Shown here in pieces: positions 1 to 11,829 of a DNA stretch of 64,000 nucleotides. The stretch covers positions 496,001 to 560,000 of the forward strand of contig JAMXBD010000711.1 of assembly GCA_024138025.1 (NCBI GenBank). The letters are read 5' to 3'. This DNA comes from Combretum micranthum (Eukaryota; Streptophyta; Magnoliopsida; Myrtales; Combretaceae). The notes beneath the pieces were generated by a model. The model searched no databases, was not told where the DNA came from, and saw only the letters and a list, made by a program, of their open reading frames with translations. Numbering within the stretch: position 1 is the first letter of the stretch; the number at the start of each line of letters is the position of its first letter. Made by a program: the position numbers and the translations under genes.

Positions 1-439
1 AGCCTTTTTTCTCTTTCATTCTTAAAATAAAAACACATTCAATTGAGACATATCAATGGCATATTTATTATGGTTGATAGAAATACAAATAGTAATATTT
101 GAAACTATTTTTTTAACCTAAATAATTGATGTGTAAAAATTATAGTGGAGAGAAATGTCAATTTTTATAAAAGAACTATAATCATATCCTACTCCTATTT
201 TCTTGTTTTAATATGAACTACAATGACATATTAGACTTTGATAAAATAAGAATAAGCTATCCCGATATAAGGTGTAAATTTCTAACTCATTGCACTTTTA
301 ATCAATACATTATTAATGTCATAGACTAATAACTAACTAGGTAATAGAAGTGTACTATAGACATACAACAATAATTAAAACATAATATATCCTATTTAAT
401 TTCATTCCCATGAAATATATATATATATATATATATGTA
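1..439. other. AT-rich intergenic sequence, no gene seen
   Basis: No coding frame, RNA gene or transposon terminus could be recognised on either strand. A short (TA)n microsatellite lies near 417-436. Confidence 0.5.
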
Positions 440-760
440 AATCAATAATTAAAAAATGGTCAATATCAAATTTGGTATCTAAATTTTGTTAAAAAGTGCA
501 AGTAGATATGTGGACGAACTAATCACGGTGTACCAAGTGTCATATGACGTGGTATCTTATCATTTTTCATCTCTTTTATTTTAATATTATTTTATTATTC
601 AAAAGATATTTGATCCTCCATTCATGCCCAAACCCACTCAACTAGCAATCAAGCCCATGGTTCCTTTACAATCTTTTCTTCTTCATTCATAGTTTACTCA
701 AGTTTTAGGTTATATACAAGTCCATCCCTTAAAGAGTTTTCCATGTGGGACTAATTTCAT
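440..760 (-). repeat. Inverted, truncated copy of the tandem-array unit
   Basis: Read on the minus strand, this stretch resembles the 3' half of the units in the array that follows. It contains the promoter-like module with a 24-nt spacer, then a region like the unit's dehydration-like 'caaatttgatattaac' segment in reverse complement. It is therefore head-to-head with the main array. Similarity was judged by eye and the exact ends are uncertain. Confidence 0.5.
710..752 (-). promoter_or_regulatory. USE + TATA promoter-like module, inverted copy
   Basis: On the minus strand AGTCCCACATGG (741-752) is followed after exactly 24 nt by TATATAA (710-716). The first motif matches the plant snRNA Upstream Sequence Element RTCCCACATCG at all but one position. 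A 23-24 bp gap to the TATA box is the arrangement known for plant Pol III snRNA genes such as U6; Pol II snRNA genes use about 33-34 bp. No known snRNA follows. Confidence 0.5.
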
Positions 761-1221
761 TATGCTCAGGTTTAGCTGTGTAAAAGGCATTATCATCTTC
801 TTCAAGTAGGTGGGTCTAGATATACACATGCGGTTATATTTAGCACCCCCATTTTCATCGGCATCTAACCAAGCATCTTCTATAAGCATCTTTTTCAACA
901 TTGAAAATGAAAAAAGTAGCCCCATGCATCTTCTATATGTTTCCTACTCATTGTACAATTGCAACACACAAAGCCATCTTCTTTCCAAGAATTAAAAATC
1001 ATCATAGAGCGAAACGAATTTTAAAGAGATGCTGGCCACCTCTAAAATTCTTGCACGCGACTCTCCCAAAGCCATTGCCTTCAAATCAAGTTCCAACAAT
1101 GATTGTGTTTGTACAAATCTCCAAAATTCTAAAGATGAGGTGGAAAGAAACACATTTGATGGTCCTTATAACAACATTAATTCATTGATGGATACACTCT
1201 ATGTTGGAAATGAAAAATAGA

Positions 1222-1400
1222 GGTGAAAGGTTAGGTTATATTATCTTGTAGAGAGCTGAATTACTCACAACCCAAAGAAGATAACTACGAAGGTAGACTG
1301 GTTGGCTTCTTTTGCACAAACGTTGGGTTATATGATCCTTTTACCGACATGCATAGGGATGGAAAGGGGGATGGAAATTATTTATTAAGATAAGATGGCT
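1222..1400 (+). pseudogene. Repeated reading-frame segment, array unit 1 (broken)
   Basis: This is the unit-1 version of the segment that stays open at 2356-2544. The frame reads VKG then a stop, followed by VILSCRELNYSQPKEDNYEG and RLVGFFCTNVGLYDPFTDM. The preceding peptide in another frame includes SLMDTLYVGNEK, which suggests one longer captured coding region that has since been frameshifted. I do not recognise the protein family. Confidence 0.35.
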
Positions 1401-1730
1401 AGGAGGATAGCTAACCTGTAAGCCATCCTTGTTGGGCAGCAAAATGCAAAATTAAAATTTTTTCATTTTTCCACCAATGATCAATTCAAGATTCTCCCAT
1501 CCTTTTACATAGCTAAATCACATAATAGTTGGTGACATTTGATAGATAATTAAGGTAAATGACAATTTGTGCGACATTGTCTTTGATCTACCATCATCTA
1601 AATTATTGTCTAGTTAGGAAACTATACATGCTTGAAGTAAGATACACAATGTGGTGTATGAGGTTGTAGTTGTTGCTAGAGCTGCCATGATGGACTTTAA
1701 AGTTAATAAATGGTTTTTAGTTTATTATTA

Positions 1731-1773
1731 ATCTCACATGGAAAAATGATTAAGAAATGGACTTGTATTTAAG
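1731..1773 (+). promoter_or_regulatory. USE + TATA promoter-like module, unit 1
   Basis: ATCTCACATGG (1731-1741), a 24-nt spacer, then TATTTAAG (1766-1773). This is the most diverged TATA of the set, but the spacing is unchanged. Confidence 0.45.
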
Positions 1774-2355
1774 ATAAATCTAGATCAAAGCATTATTGAA
1801 GAAGAAAAGTCTATGAAGGGGCTATGGGATTACATTACTAGCTTGTATGGGCTTAGGATAAAATGAAATAAATTATCATGAAAATATAAATAAAAAAGAA
1901 TAAGTTGCCCCTTTACAAAATAAATAAAAAATTAAAGAGGCCACGACAGTTGACATATGTCGTGCTGTGATTGGTTTGTACATCTACAATTGAACCTTTA
2001 AAAGTTCAATACATAATGACACTTTTCGATGAAGTTCATGTACCAAATTTGATATTAACCCATTAAAAAATAATATACTATAATTTAAAAATATATATAC
2101 TTTTGACTTTTTTTTAATATGTAAAACAAATCATTTTGAGGCTGCGAATCTAACATTCCTTTTATTGAACCTAATAAAAAGAAATAGAAAAAAAAATAGA
2201 AATGCTTTTATTGACTTGTTGCACAACCCTAGTCATAGAATAAGAAACAATCATCACGGCAAAATTTTATGGCATAAGCTATTGAAAAACATATGATAGG
2301 AAGATAAATTAATCATTTATGGATACACTCTATTTTGTAATCGAAAAAAAAAGAG

Positions 2356-2544
2356 GTGAAAGGTTGGGTTATATTATCTTGTAGAGAGATAAATTACTCA
2401 CAACCCAAAGAAGATAAATATGAAGGCAAACTGATTAGCTTCTTTTGCACAAAGTTTAGGTTATATGATCCTTTAACCGGCATGGGATTGGGATGGGGAC
2501 AGGGATGGAAATTATTTGTTAAGATAAGATGGCTAGGAGGATAG
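2356..2544 (+). pseudogene. Repeated reading-frame segment, array unit 2 (open, 62 aa)
   Basis: An ATG-started frame of 62 codons reads MKGWVILSCREINYSQPKED, then continues through a segment with FFCTKFRLYDPLTGMG to a Gly/Trp-rich tail. The same frame and residues recur in units 1 and 3 and, broken by indels, in units 4 and in copy II. It has no recognisable domain, signal peptide or membrane segment. A captured exon multiplied with the array is the simplest reading. It is unlikely to be a functional gene, because neighbouring copies carry stops and frameshifts. Confidence 0.35.
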
Positions 2545-2801
2545 CTAACCTATAAGCCATCCTTGTCGAGCAACATAATGCTCAATTAAAAATTTTATAT
2601 TTTCCCACCAATGATCAGTTCAAGATTCTCTTATCCTTTTACATAGCAAAATCACATAATAGTTTGTGAAATTTGACAGATAATTAAGGAAACCATACGT
2701 GCTTGAAGTAAGAGTCGAAATGTGGTGTACAAAGTTATGGTTGTAGCTAGAACCGCCATGACTAACTTTAAAGTTGATAAATGGTTTTTGGTCTATTATT
2801 A

Positions 2802-2844
2802 ATCCCACATGGAAAAACCATTGAGAAATGGACTTGTATATAAG
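2802..2844 (+). promoter_or_regulatory. USE + TATA promoter-like module, unit 2
   Basis: ATCCCACATGG (2802-2812; one mismatch to the plant USE RTCCCACATCG), 24 nt, then TATATAAG (2837-2844). With U6-like geometry, transcription would be expected to start some 23-30 bp after the TATA box. The sequence there does not resemble U6, U3 or 7SL. Confidence 0.5.
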
Positions 2845-3480
2845 ATTAGAGCAAAGCATTATTGAAGACGAAAAGCCTATGAATGAGCTACGGGCTTACA
2901 TTGCTAGCTTGTATAGGCTTGGGCTTGAATATAAGTTTAAAATTCTCTTCAAAGATAAAAGAATAAATTATTATGAAAATATAAATAAAAAATATTAAGT
3001 TGCCCATTTAGAATAAAAATATAAATAAAAAATAACAAGAGGCCGCGTCAATTGACATGTGTCGTACTATGATTGGTCTGTACATTCACGTCATCAATGT
3101 ATTTAATACTGTTAAGTAAGATACCAAAAATAGCCTCAAAAAGTTCAATTAGGTACTTCGGTGAAGTTCATATAGCAAATTTGATATTAACTCATTAAAA
3201 AATAATACACTATAATTTAAAAGTATATATAGTTTAGTTTTTTTAATATGTAAAATAGATTATTTTGAGGTCGCGAACCTAACATTCCTTGTTGAACCTA
3301 ATAAAAAAAGAAGAAGAAAAAACTGGAAATGCTTATATTGATTTATTGCGCAACCATAGTCATATAATAAGAAATGATCGTCATAGCAAAATTTTATGGC
3401 ACAAGCTATTAAAAAACATATGATAGGAAGATAAATTACTCTTTGATGGATGCAATCTATTTTGGAAACGAAAAAGAATG

Positions 3481-3640
3481 GTGAAAGGTTGGGTTGTATT
3501 ATCTTGTAGAAAGCTAAATTACTCACAACCTAAAGAAGATAAATATGAAGGTAGACTAGTTGGCTTCTTTTGCTCAAACATTGGGTTATATGATCCTTTA
3601 ACCAACATGGGATAAGGATGGGGATAGGGATGAAAATTAT
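3481..3640 (+). pseudogene. Repeated reading-frame segment, array unit 3
   Basis: The frame VKGWVVLSCRKLNYSQPKED, then GRLVGFFCSNIGLYDPLTNM, matches unit 2 closely before a stop. It supports the idea that this frame was real when the array formed. The family is unrecognised. Confidence 0.35.
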
Positions 3641-3990
3641 TCATTAAAATAAGATGGCTAGGAGGATAGCTAACCTGTAAGCCATCCTTGTCAAGCAACA
3701 TAATGCACAATTAAAATTTTCCATTTTTCCACCAATGATCAGTTCAAGATTCTCCTATCCTTTTACATAGCTAAATCGAATAATAGTTGGTGACATTTGA
3801 TAGATAATTAAGGCAAGTGACAATTTGCGCAACATCGTCTTCTATCTAGCATCATCCAAGTTATTGTCTAGATTTAGGGAACCATACGTGCTTGAAGTAA
3901 GAGACACAATGTGGTGTACGAGGTTGTAATTGTTGCTAGAGCCGCCATGATTGACTTTAAAGTTGATAAATGGTCTTTGGTTTATTATCA

Positions 3991-4033
3991 ATCTCACATG
4001 GAAAAATTAATGAAAAATGGACTTGTATATAAG
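3991..4033 (+). promoter_or_regulatory. USE + TATA promoter-like module, unit 3
   Basis: ATCTCACATGG (3991-4001), 24 nt, TATATAAG (4026-4033). The spacer differs in sequence from the other units but not in length. Confidence 0.45.
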
Positions 4034-5188
4034 ATAAGTTTAGAGCAAAGCACTCTTGAAGAAGAAAAGCCTGTGAAGGAGCTATAGGCTTGCATTGCTA
4101 GCTTGTATGGGCTTGGGCTTGAATATAAGTTTAAAATTCTTTTCAAAAATAAAATAATATTAATTATAATAAAATAAAATAAATTATCATGAATATATAA
4201 ATAAGAAATATTAAGTTACCTTTTTAGAATAAAAATATAAATAAAAAATTATAAAAAGGCTACGCCAGTTGACACGTGTTATGTTGTGATTGGTCTGTAC
4301 ATCTAATTAGGCACTATAGTTGAACCTTTAAAAGTTCAAGTACCTAATTGCACTTTCAGTAAAGTTCAAATGCCAAATTTGACATTAATCCACTAAAAAA
4401 TAATATACAATAATTTAAAATATATATTTTATTTTTTTAATATGTAAAAACGATCATTTTGAGGTCACGAACCCAACATTCCTTGTTGAACTTAATAGGG
4501 GGGAAAAAAAAAAAAAAAACTAGAAATGCTTCTATCGACTTGTTTTCACAACCCTGGTCATATAATAAGAAACGATTATCACGACAAAATTTCATGGCAC
4601 AAGCTATTGAAAAACATATGATAGGAAGATAAATTAGTCATTGATGCATATGCTCTACTTTGGAAACGAAAAAACAGAGTTGAAAGGTTGGGTTATATTA
4701 TCTTGTCGAGAGCTAAATTACTTGCTACCCAAAGAAGATAAATAGAAGGTAGACTGGTTGGCTTCTTTTACACAAAGATTGGGTTGTATGATTCTTTAGC
4801 TAGCATGAGATAAGGATGGGGACGAGGATGGAAATTATTTACTAAGATAAGATGGCTAGGTGGATAGCTAACCTGTAAGCCATCCTTGTCGAGCAACATA
4901 ATGCACAGTTAAAAATTTTTCATTTTCCACCAATGATCAATTCAAGATTCTCCTATCCTTTTACCTAGCTAAATTGCATAATAGGTGGTGACATTTGACA
5001 GATAATAAAGGTAAATGACAATCTGTCTGACATCATCATCAATCTATCATCATCTAAATCATTGTCTAGATTTAGTAAACCATACATGCTTGAAGAAAGA
5101 GACACAATGTAGTGGATGAGGTTGTAGTTATTGCTAGAGTTGTCATGATTGACTTTAAAATTGCTAGATGGTTTTTGGTTTATTATTA

Positions 5189-5231
5189 ATCCCACATGAA
5201 AAAATCATTAAGAAATGGATTTGTATATAAG
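5189..5231 (+). promoter_or_regulatory. USE + TATA promoter-like module, unit 4
   Basis: ATCCCACATGA (5189-5199), 24 nt, TATATAAG (5224-5231). The last USE position has drifted and the spacing is intact. Confidence 0.45.
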
Positions 5232-6019
5232 ATAAGTTTGGAGTAAAGCATTGTTGAAGAAGAAAAGTTTGTGAAGGAGATAGGCTTGCATTGCTAGCTT
5301 GCATGGGTTTGGGCATGAATATAAGTTTAAAATTCTTTTAAAAAATAAAATAATATTTATTATAATGAAATAAAATAAATTATCATGAAAATATAAATAA
5401 AAAATATTTAGCTGCCCCTTTAGAATGAAAATATAAATAAAAAATTATAAGAAAGCTTAGGTTTGGTTTTTTTTTTTTTTTTTAATATGTAAAACATATC
5501 ATTTTGAGGTTGCGAGCCCAACATTCCTTGTTGCACCAAATAGAAAAAAATAAATAAATAAACTGGAAATGCTTCTACTGACTTGTTGCACAACCCTAGC
5601 CATATAATAAGAAATGATTGTCACGGCAAAATTTTATGTGACCAGCTATTGAAAAACATATGATCGGAGTGGAACTAAAAAGCTGAAAATTTATTTTATT
5701 TTATTTCTTTTAAAGGGTCTTGGTCGGTGAAGGGTTAATTCCATTATGTGGGCAAGTTAAGTACCACGAATGAATGCGGAAGATTCTTTTTTAATTCTAT
5801 TTACTTTTTTAAGACTGTAGTTCATGTTTATTATAATCAAAGTTTTGCCATCCTCAAATTACTATCATTATGATTGTTAGATTGATCGCAATAATTGGTA
5901 ACTAAAATATACAAAGAACTAATTTAAGTCAAACTTAAATTTTAACAACCCTTTTTTAGTGCATGGAATGAATCTCTTACATGATAATCATCTTGTGTGT
6001 CAAACAAAACACTTTTGAA

Positions 6020-6475
6020 TAGACATCACCACGGAGCGGTTCCCGGTATGGAACCGCCCCGAACTGTCACCGGCGGTTCTTGACCCGGGAACCGCCCGTC
6101 GGTTACGGTTCTGAACCGTCTAAGGACCCGCCGGTTGCGTGGCGGAACCGGCGGTTCCAACGGGTCCGGAACCGCCATATATTTTAATTTAAGAAAAAGA
6201 AAAGGAAGACATGCAGGTTTCTTAGAAACCGTTTCTTGGGGGGGTGGGTGGGGTGTGTGTGGCGCTGGGGGGTAAGGTTTTGGTTTTCTTCATTTTTTTC
6301 ACCCAAAAAAAAAAATAAATCGGTTCACATGGAACCGGAATGGGAACCGGCGGTTCCTTGGAACCGTGAACCACCCCAGCTCTGGCGGTTCCGGTTCCCG
6401 TTCCACGAAATGTGGAACCGTGAACCGGCTGTTCCGGTTCGGGTCTGGAACCGACCCGAATCGTGCCGATGTCTA
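6020..6475. mobile_element. Non-autonomous hAT-like element, GC-rich
   Basis: The terminal inverted repeat TAGACATC / GATGTCTA is flanked by a perfect 8-bp duplication CTTTTGAA (6012-6019 and 6476-6483). The collinear site in block copy II (near 16370) has no insertion. The 456-bp body is far richer in GC than its surroundings and is packed with 'gaaccg'/'cggttc' motifs in both orientations. Subterminal repeats of this kind are typical of hAT elements. The overlapping reading frames on both strands are by-products of those repeats. No transposase is present. Confidence 0.8.
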
Positions 6476-7047
6476 CTTTTGAATAGAAAAATATTGAATG
6501 GATGATACTTATCACATGAATGTATATGTAGTGCATAACTATCAATTATATACTAACATATAAACAATACAGTTGGTAGTTTTCAAAGTAATTACTACTC
6601 ATATACTCACGTGTTAGAAGACCATGTATTGGTAGTTATACTCCATGTATATGTAACACATAGCATATAATATCCATCGAATCTTTTTTTAATTTCACAT
6701 TTATGAGAAACTGGACAATTGTCTAAATTGAAATAACAAATAAATATATAAGTTAAAATAGTAGATAATTTAAATAAAACAAATAACATTTAATAATCAA
6801 ACTATTTTTCATATGAATAGAAATTATTATTCAAATGTTCACAATATTTAATACATTGTTGATAATGACACATGTGATAAATACAATTTAAAATCATCAT
6901 GTCTCATGCTTTTTATAGAGTTTCACTAAGAGAAGCTTCTAAACAACGTGTAATTTCTTTTTTGTTTGTAAACTCTACTCTTTTAGAGTATTTCAACTCA
7001 ATAAGGATGTGTTTATCTATAAATAATTATACATCATTGACAGTATT

Positions 7048-10000
7048 CACTACACCAATTTTAAGATTTCATGACAAATCAAATGTGACACATTGAAATT
7101 AGCTGTAGTATAAAACATTTTAATGGGACTCAGAAAAATTGTGTCATAATACATTATATAATAGGACACATATTTAACAAAACTTAGATTTAATAAAGTT
7201 TCAGATTTGCTCGCTTTTTTTATTTCTATTTTCCCTCCTACCGAATGCTTATCTTTTACTTCCCCACTTTGTAAGTTTTTATTTTGGTTTTGACATTTCC
7301 CTCCATCTTTTATTTCTTTTCTCTTTCTATATCTTCATCTTTGTTTCCTTCCATAAATCCTTTTATTTTCTTTCTTTATTGTTGCCCATGGATATCACCA
7401 AAAAAAAAAAAAAAAAGGAAAAAAAGGTTGAAAATACATTCTAAAGTTTCAATTTTAATATTTTTTTTGTTTGCAATAAATTTGCGTTAAGTTTGGGGTT
7501 AATTTTAGGGTTAGGATTTTTCTTTGAGTCGATGGACTTTGCTATTTTATTTGCTTAAATAACATGAAAATAACGATGACATATTGGGAAATATGTACAA
7601 TTGTAGAAAAGGGTGATTTTTCAGTTGATTGATTGTCCTCTTGGTGATTAAAGAAATAGCTAGGACACTAGATCAGCTTCCACTGCTTCCTAGTGGTTTC
7701 TTTGATGAGAAGTGGTATGATGCAACTACATTTAAATCCTTTTCTCATGATTGGTAGCACAAACAAAAACCCTTTGTTGGCATCCTACACAAATAGGCAT
7801 TATTCATTAATATGTAAGTCTTATTGTGTAATTTATTTAATGTTTATATGATACACAATTTGATTGATTATTGAAGAACAAATTAGTATTAATTAAACCT
7901 TTTATCTAATTTTTTATTCATTTAACAAAATGACACTATGTTCTTGCACAATGGTTTCTAAGAAGATAGGATTTCTATGGAAAATTGCTAAACATTGGAA
8001 AGTGAAAAATTTTCTTAGTTTGATATCACCAGTTTCATAAATAGACACGAATTTATTTATTTATTTATTTTTGTATATTTTAGCTTGATTCACACCATTT
8101 TTTTCATTTACATTTTATATGTTTTTATTTGATTCAGTCACAATATAGAATACCGAAAAGGGAAAAAGCATGAACTATTTCAAAGGTTGAAACTTAAAAA
8201 AAAAAAAAAAATACAAAGGAGACATCTAGTTCTAGTCTTATGTCACTACAAGAAATACATCTCAATGCTAAGTTGTTTATTAATAATTGCTTATACAACT
8301 CCAATGCAATTTGCATAGGTGAGGATTCAATTCAAACAAAGATGAATTTATCATCTTGAAGAGGAGGGTATTGGTGCCTTTTATCATTAATATCTATATG
8401 TTTAACTATTTGTATAATAGTTTATGGCTTTATTGTATTTTAGATTCATGCTGACAATGGAAATGCATAACATTTATAGTAGCCACCATAAGAGATTATT
8501 TATTTCGTGATTGCGTCAAATTAGTTAATCAACGAATTTGATCCATCTTGTTATGTTACCTTCTGGTTTTGTCTTCATAATTATATCCTAGTGAAAAGTG
8601 TGGTGCTTGGAATCAAATTTTGAGTTTTAGATAATCAATAGCATGTATTTTTATTAGATTCTTAATTTAAATATGCATATTTGCTGACTCTTCTTTGTTA
8701 TAGAAGTGTATTCTTTCTTTAGATGTTTATTTTATGTACACTATGTTAAAATATTGATCTATGTCATGAAACAATTATTCAATCTTCTGCTTTCATCAAG
8801 AGAGGAAGGTAAACATGTTTGAGGGAGTCGCAAAAGTTCTTTTTGAGAAGGTTAAGGAAAATCTTGTTTAATGCTCATATACTCTATAAAACCTACATGA
8901 AACCTTTTGTTTGTAGCTTTTGTTCCCTTTGTTTTAATAGAACTGCCACAAAAAGAACAAAGATATCAAAAAGTTTCTTGAAGATATCTATCTTAGTGAG
9001 AAGGGAAAAATCCTTGAGGAGGATTAAGAATGGAGAAACAGTCTTTCTTTGTCTTGATTTTGGGATTATTTTCTTTTTATAAGATGTGATTTATTTCGTT
9101 TAATGTTTCCAATAAATTTAAGTAGATAACAATGGGATATTTGTCAGAGATGAGATCTAAAATTTTGTGTTATTAAGGCATGCTTTTGAAAAACTTATTG
9201 GATTTGCTTCGTATTAGTAATCTATTCCCTGATGTTTATCCATAGCTCTTAATATTTTGACATTGGATATACTAATTATCCATCTTGTGAATAAGAATAA
9301 TATCAATGTCATAATTGATATCAACATTGATTAAAGGTTTCCAATGTCTAATTAATATATTTTTCTATATCTATTTGGGTGTAGAGAAGGAATATTAAGA
9401 GAAGAGCATGAGTTGTTGGAAAGCTTTTCAATTGTAGGTGATGTTTTTGCCTTATGTCTTGATGACTCTTCCTCTTAAATCCCACTTAAAAATGTAAAGC
9501 AAATGTTTTATATGCTCTTGTGTTAGTTAATTTGCATTTCCTTTGATAGCGTCTCTTTTGCAAGATATATATTGGTATTGATTAGTAAACAATCTTCTAC
9601 ATACTTTCATATGTAATATTGATTTTATATCAATATTTTTAATGTGATTGATGTCAAATATATGGCCTTAAATAAATAAAAAAAGGCTCTTAAAAGAATT
9701 CTAAGAACACATCTTATATGAATGATGCAATCTTTATTAATGATGAAACTTATTTTATTACATGTTACAACCTCTAATGATTGTATGGCCAAGATATCCT
9801 TATTAAATCTTAGGCTATGGGTGAGACATCTTTTTCCATTTTCTTTTATTTTTGAAACTCTTGTTATTATTGTGTGCTAAAAAAATATAAGGGCATTTGT
9901 ACCATATAATTAAAAGTAATTTTATTCTCACAATATATGCATTAAAATTTTTGCCTCTTTTGTGTAGTATGTGTTGAATGAAGATAGAAGACTAAAGCTA

Positions 10001-10661
10001 AAGACGATTGAAAATTCTTTAAAGGACAAATGATATATGATAATGTTATGCCAAACTTAGTATGAAATTTGTAATATATAGAAGGAACTCATTGCAAACA
10101 TATTAAATATTTAGGCTCATTTTGAAGAGTAATGAACTATATTTCTTATTTAATGTGTATGATATAATTTTTAATGGTTTTATAATAGAATGTCTTGTTT
10201 AATTATATGATAATATTATTATAGGTTCTCAATAAAAAAATGAATTTATTTATTTATCAATTAGAATAGTACAATCCTTTTCGAAACACAAAATAAAAAA
10301 TAAAAAATGTATATACTATGACACAAATTGTGTCCTTACAAATCAAGCTAGGATGGAATGTTGTGTCATTGTAATCTTATGGGACACAATATATTTTGTC
10401 TTAAAAGCATGAATTCAATTAATAAAAGAGTAATTAAAGATAAAGAGACGGAATACGTTGTCACTTTACCAAACTTATTAGGACACTTTAGTTCATCATA
10501 ATAGATTTTAACCTATCATGACACATTTAGTGTCTTGATAACCTATTGGTACAGCTACTTATGTGACACAAGAATTTTGTATCTTCATAGTTTTTTGTGT
10601 CAAAAAAGCTAATATATAAGGATACAATATGATATCCTAATATATCAAAATTGTTGTAGTG
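7048..10661. mobile_element. CACTA (En/Spm-like) element, 3.6 kb
   Basis: The left end CACTACACCAATTTTAAGA and the right end, read in reverse complement, CACTACAACAATTTTGAT form the terminal inverted repeat. The target duplication is ATT (7045-7047) and GTT (10662-10664), with one mismatch. The related empty site is in copy II near 17124, where 'tagtattgtaagtatatgg' is uninterrupted. Both ends carry repeats of 'gtgacaca', 'tgtgtc' and 'ggacacaa', as expected of CACTA subterminal repeats. No transposase could be read, so it is non-autonomous or heavily decayed. Confidence 0.8.
7644..7753 (+). pseudogene. Possible captured exon inside the CACTA element
   Basis: An open stretch of 36 codons reads EIARTLDQLPLLPSGFFDEK, then WYDATTFKSFSHDW, and ends at a stop. 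Its composition looks like ordinary protein rather than AT-rich noise. I do not recognise the family, and no flanking exons could be joined with confidence. It may be a captured host fragment or a relic of an element gene. Confidence 0.25.
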
Positions 10662-11699
10662 GTTGTAAGTATATGGATTAAATAGTAGTATATTCTTAGA
10701 CCATTTTATATCTAAAGTTTTAATTTCTTTTGATATAAAGTTTCAATTTTTTATTTGTTTAGAAGTGGATGGATCTTGACCCATCCTCTCCCACTTCAAA
10801 CCTAGTAAGTCAATGGGCTTGGATCCATCTCGTGTCAATTCGCGGTGGTTTTAGGTCTCTTATTTGTACACCCAACTCGGGAGTCATTTTGACCCAACTA
10901 GTTTTAACAAAAAACTTGGTAACAGTTCTTTCAATTTAAATAAGCATGATATTTTGTATGGATATAGGTGAACATATGAAGGGCTCTACTAAAACTGATG
11001 TTAATTTTTAACGGTAGTGGTAGTTTTCAATAACATACATGCTTAAACGTTAATGAGAGCACTTAAATCTTAATAAGAAATCAATTTTCTTATTGCATGA
11101 ATGATTAGATCATATATCTAAAGATAGAATGGAGGCATTATGAAACTTTTCAAATATGTATTTTTCTAGTCTCGCCATATGTGTGGTTATTTTAACATGT
11201 TGCTTATGCGGTTGAAAGGCAACTATTTAAAAAGGTAAGAATTTTAAGATTTGGAGCGCTAGTCTAGCCAATGCTAAGATTAGTTCACTAAATGCCTCAA
11301 AAGCCGAGGCATATGTGGACACTACAATAAAATGTTGTACGAAGAAGGCGAAATCAAATCATTTGGATTAAAAGGAAAGCTTTCCACTATTGAAATTTTA
11401 TAGAGTTGTTTTGAGTACTAGAGATTTTTTTAACAATAATAAATAGCATTCGAATAGAAAGAAGCCCCACAAGAAAAATAATAGGTACAAAATTTACTCC
11501 TATTCATGTTAAGTGCCATTATAAAAACCTCAAAAAGGGGTATAGATTGCCATTTAGATGATTTTAGGGAGACTAAAAAAGCAACTTATGAGGCTCTTAC
11601 ATTTCTTTTATTTACTTTTTTTTTCCAAAAGCAATACCAAATGAGGTTTTAAAAGGTTTATTGATGCCATTAGCAAAAAGAATTGGAATATTTTCCAAT

Positions 11700-11829
11700 C
11701 ACCATAAGAAAACTAGCATTTAGGAACAAAAGTTTTGCGACGAACAATTAGTAAAAGAAATTCTATTTCTACAAATAGAATAAGCGATGACAATTTTAGT
11801 GACAAAAATTTACGTTTATATATAAAATT
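11700..11829. mobile_element. Truncated CACTA-like miniature element (block copy I)
   Basis: The segment begins CACCATAAGAAAACTAGC, a mutated CACTACAAGAAA-type terminus, and continues with 'tttgcgacg' and 'ttagtgacaaaaattta', motifs shared with the element at 21945-23882. It stops at the block boundary without a right terminus. The corresponding piece in copy II (18515-18650) keeps a right end instead. Confidence 0.5.

Larger units (their letters stand above)
818..5690 (+). repeat. Tandem array of about 1.1-kb units (4 units plus a partial fifth)
   Basis: Units begin near 'aatatgtaaaa' at 2116, 3245, 4439 and 5484; the first unit has its own 5' part from 818. Lengths are about 1129, 1194 and 1045 bp for units 2-4, and unit 5 stops near 5690. 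Each full unit holds, in order, a conserved reading-frame segment beginning near 'gtgaaaggtt', the line 'agctaacctgtaagccatcc', a USE plus TATA module, an AT-rich tract, and an imperfect inverted repeat around 'aattaggtac'. The units differ by many substitutions and small indels, so the array is not recent. Confidence 0.75.
818..11829. repeat. Large duplicated block, copy I
   Basis: This block is collinear with 13221-18632. Shared landmarks are the start 'agatatacac', the tandem array, a segment with 'ggtgaagggttaattcc' near 5737 and 16095, and the terminal stretch with 'tttatatataaaatt' near 11820 and 18610. Copy I contains two insertions absent from copy II, the hAT-like element at 6020-6475 and the CACTA element at 7048-10661, and more array units. 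It lacks about 0.37 kb present in copy II at roughly 17665-18036. I infer a segmental duplication older than those insertions. The mechanism is unknown. Confidence 0.75.

Noticed and set aside
2802..2900. A real U6 or other known snRNA gene downstream of the USE/TATA module
   Set aside because: The sequence 23-30 bp after the TATA box does not match the start or core of U6, U3, U2 or 7SL. Only the promoter-like geometry is present.
6222..6545. Overlapping open frames on both strands
   Set aside because: They arise from the GC-rich gaaccg repeats of the hAT-like element and have no protein logic.
818..11829. The duplicated block as one Helitron
   Set aside because: No TC start, CTRR end with hairpin, or Rep/helicase sequence could be found. 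The block ends in a CACTA-like remnant.
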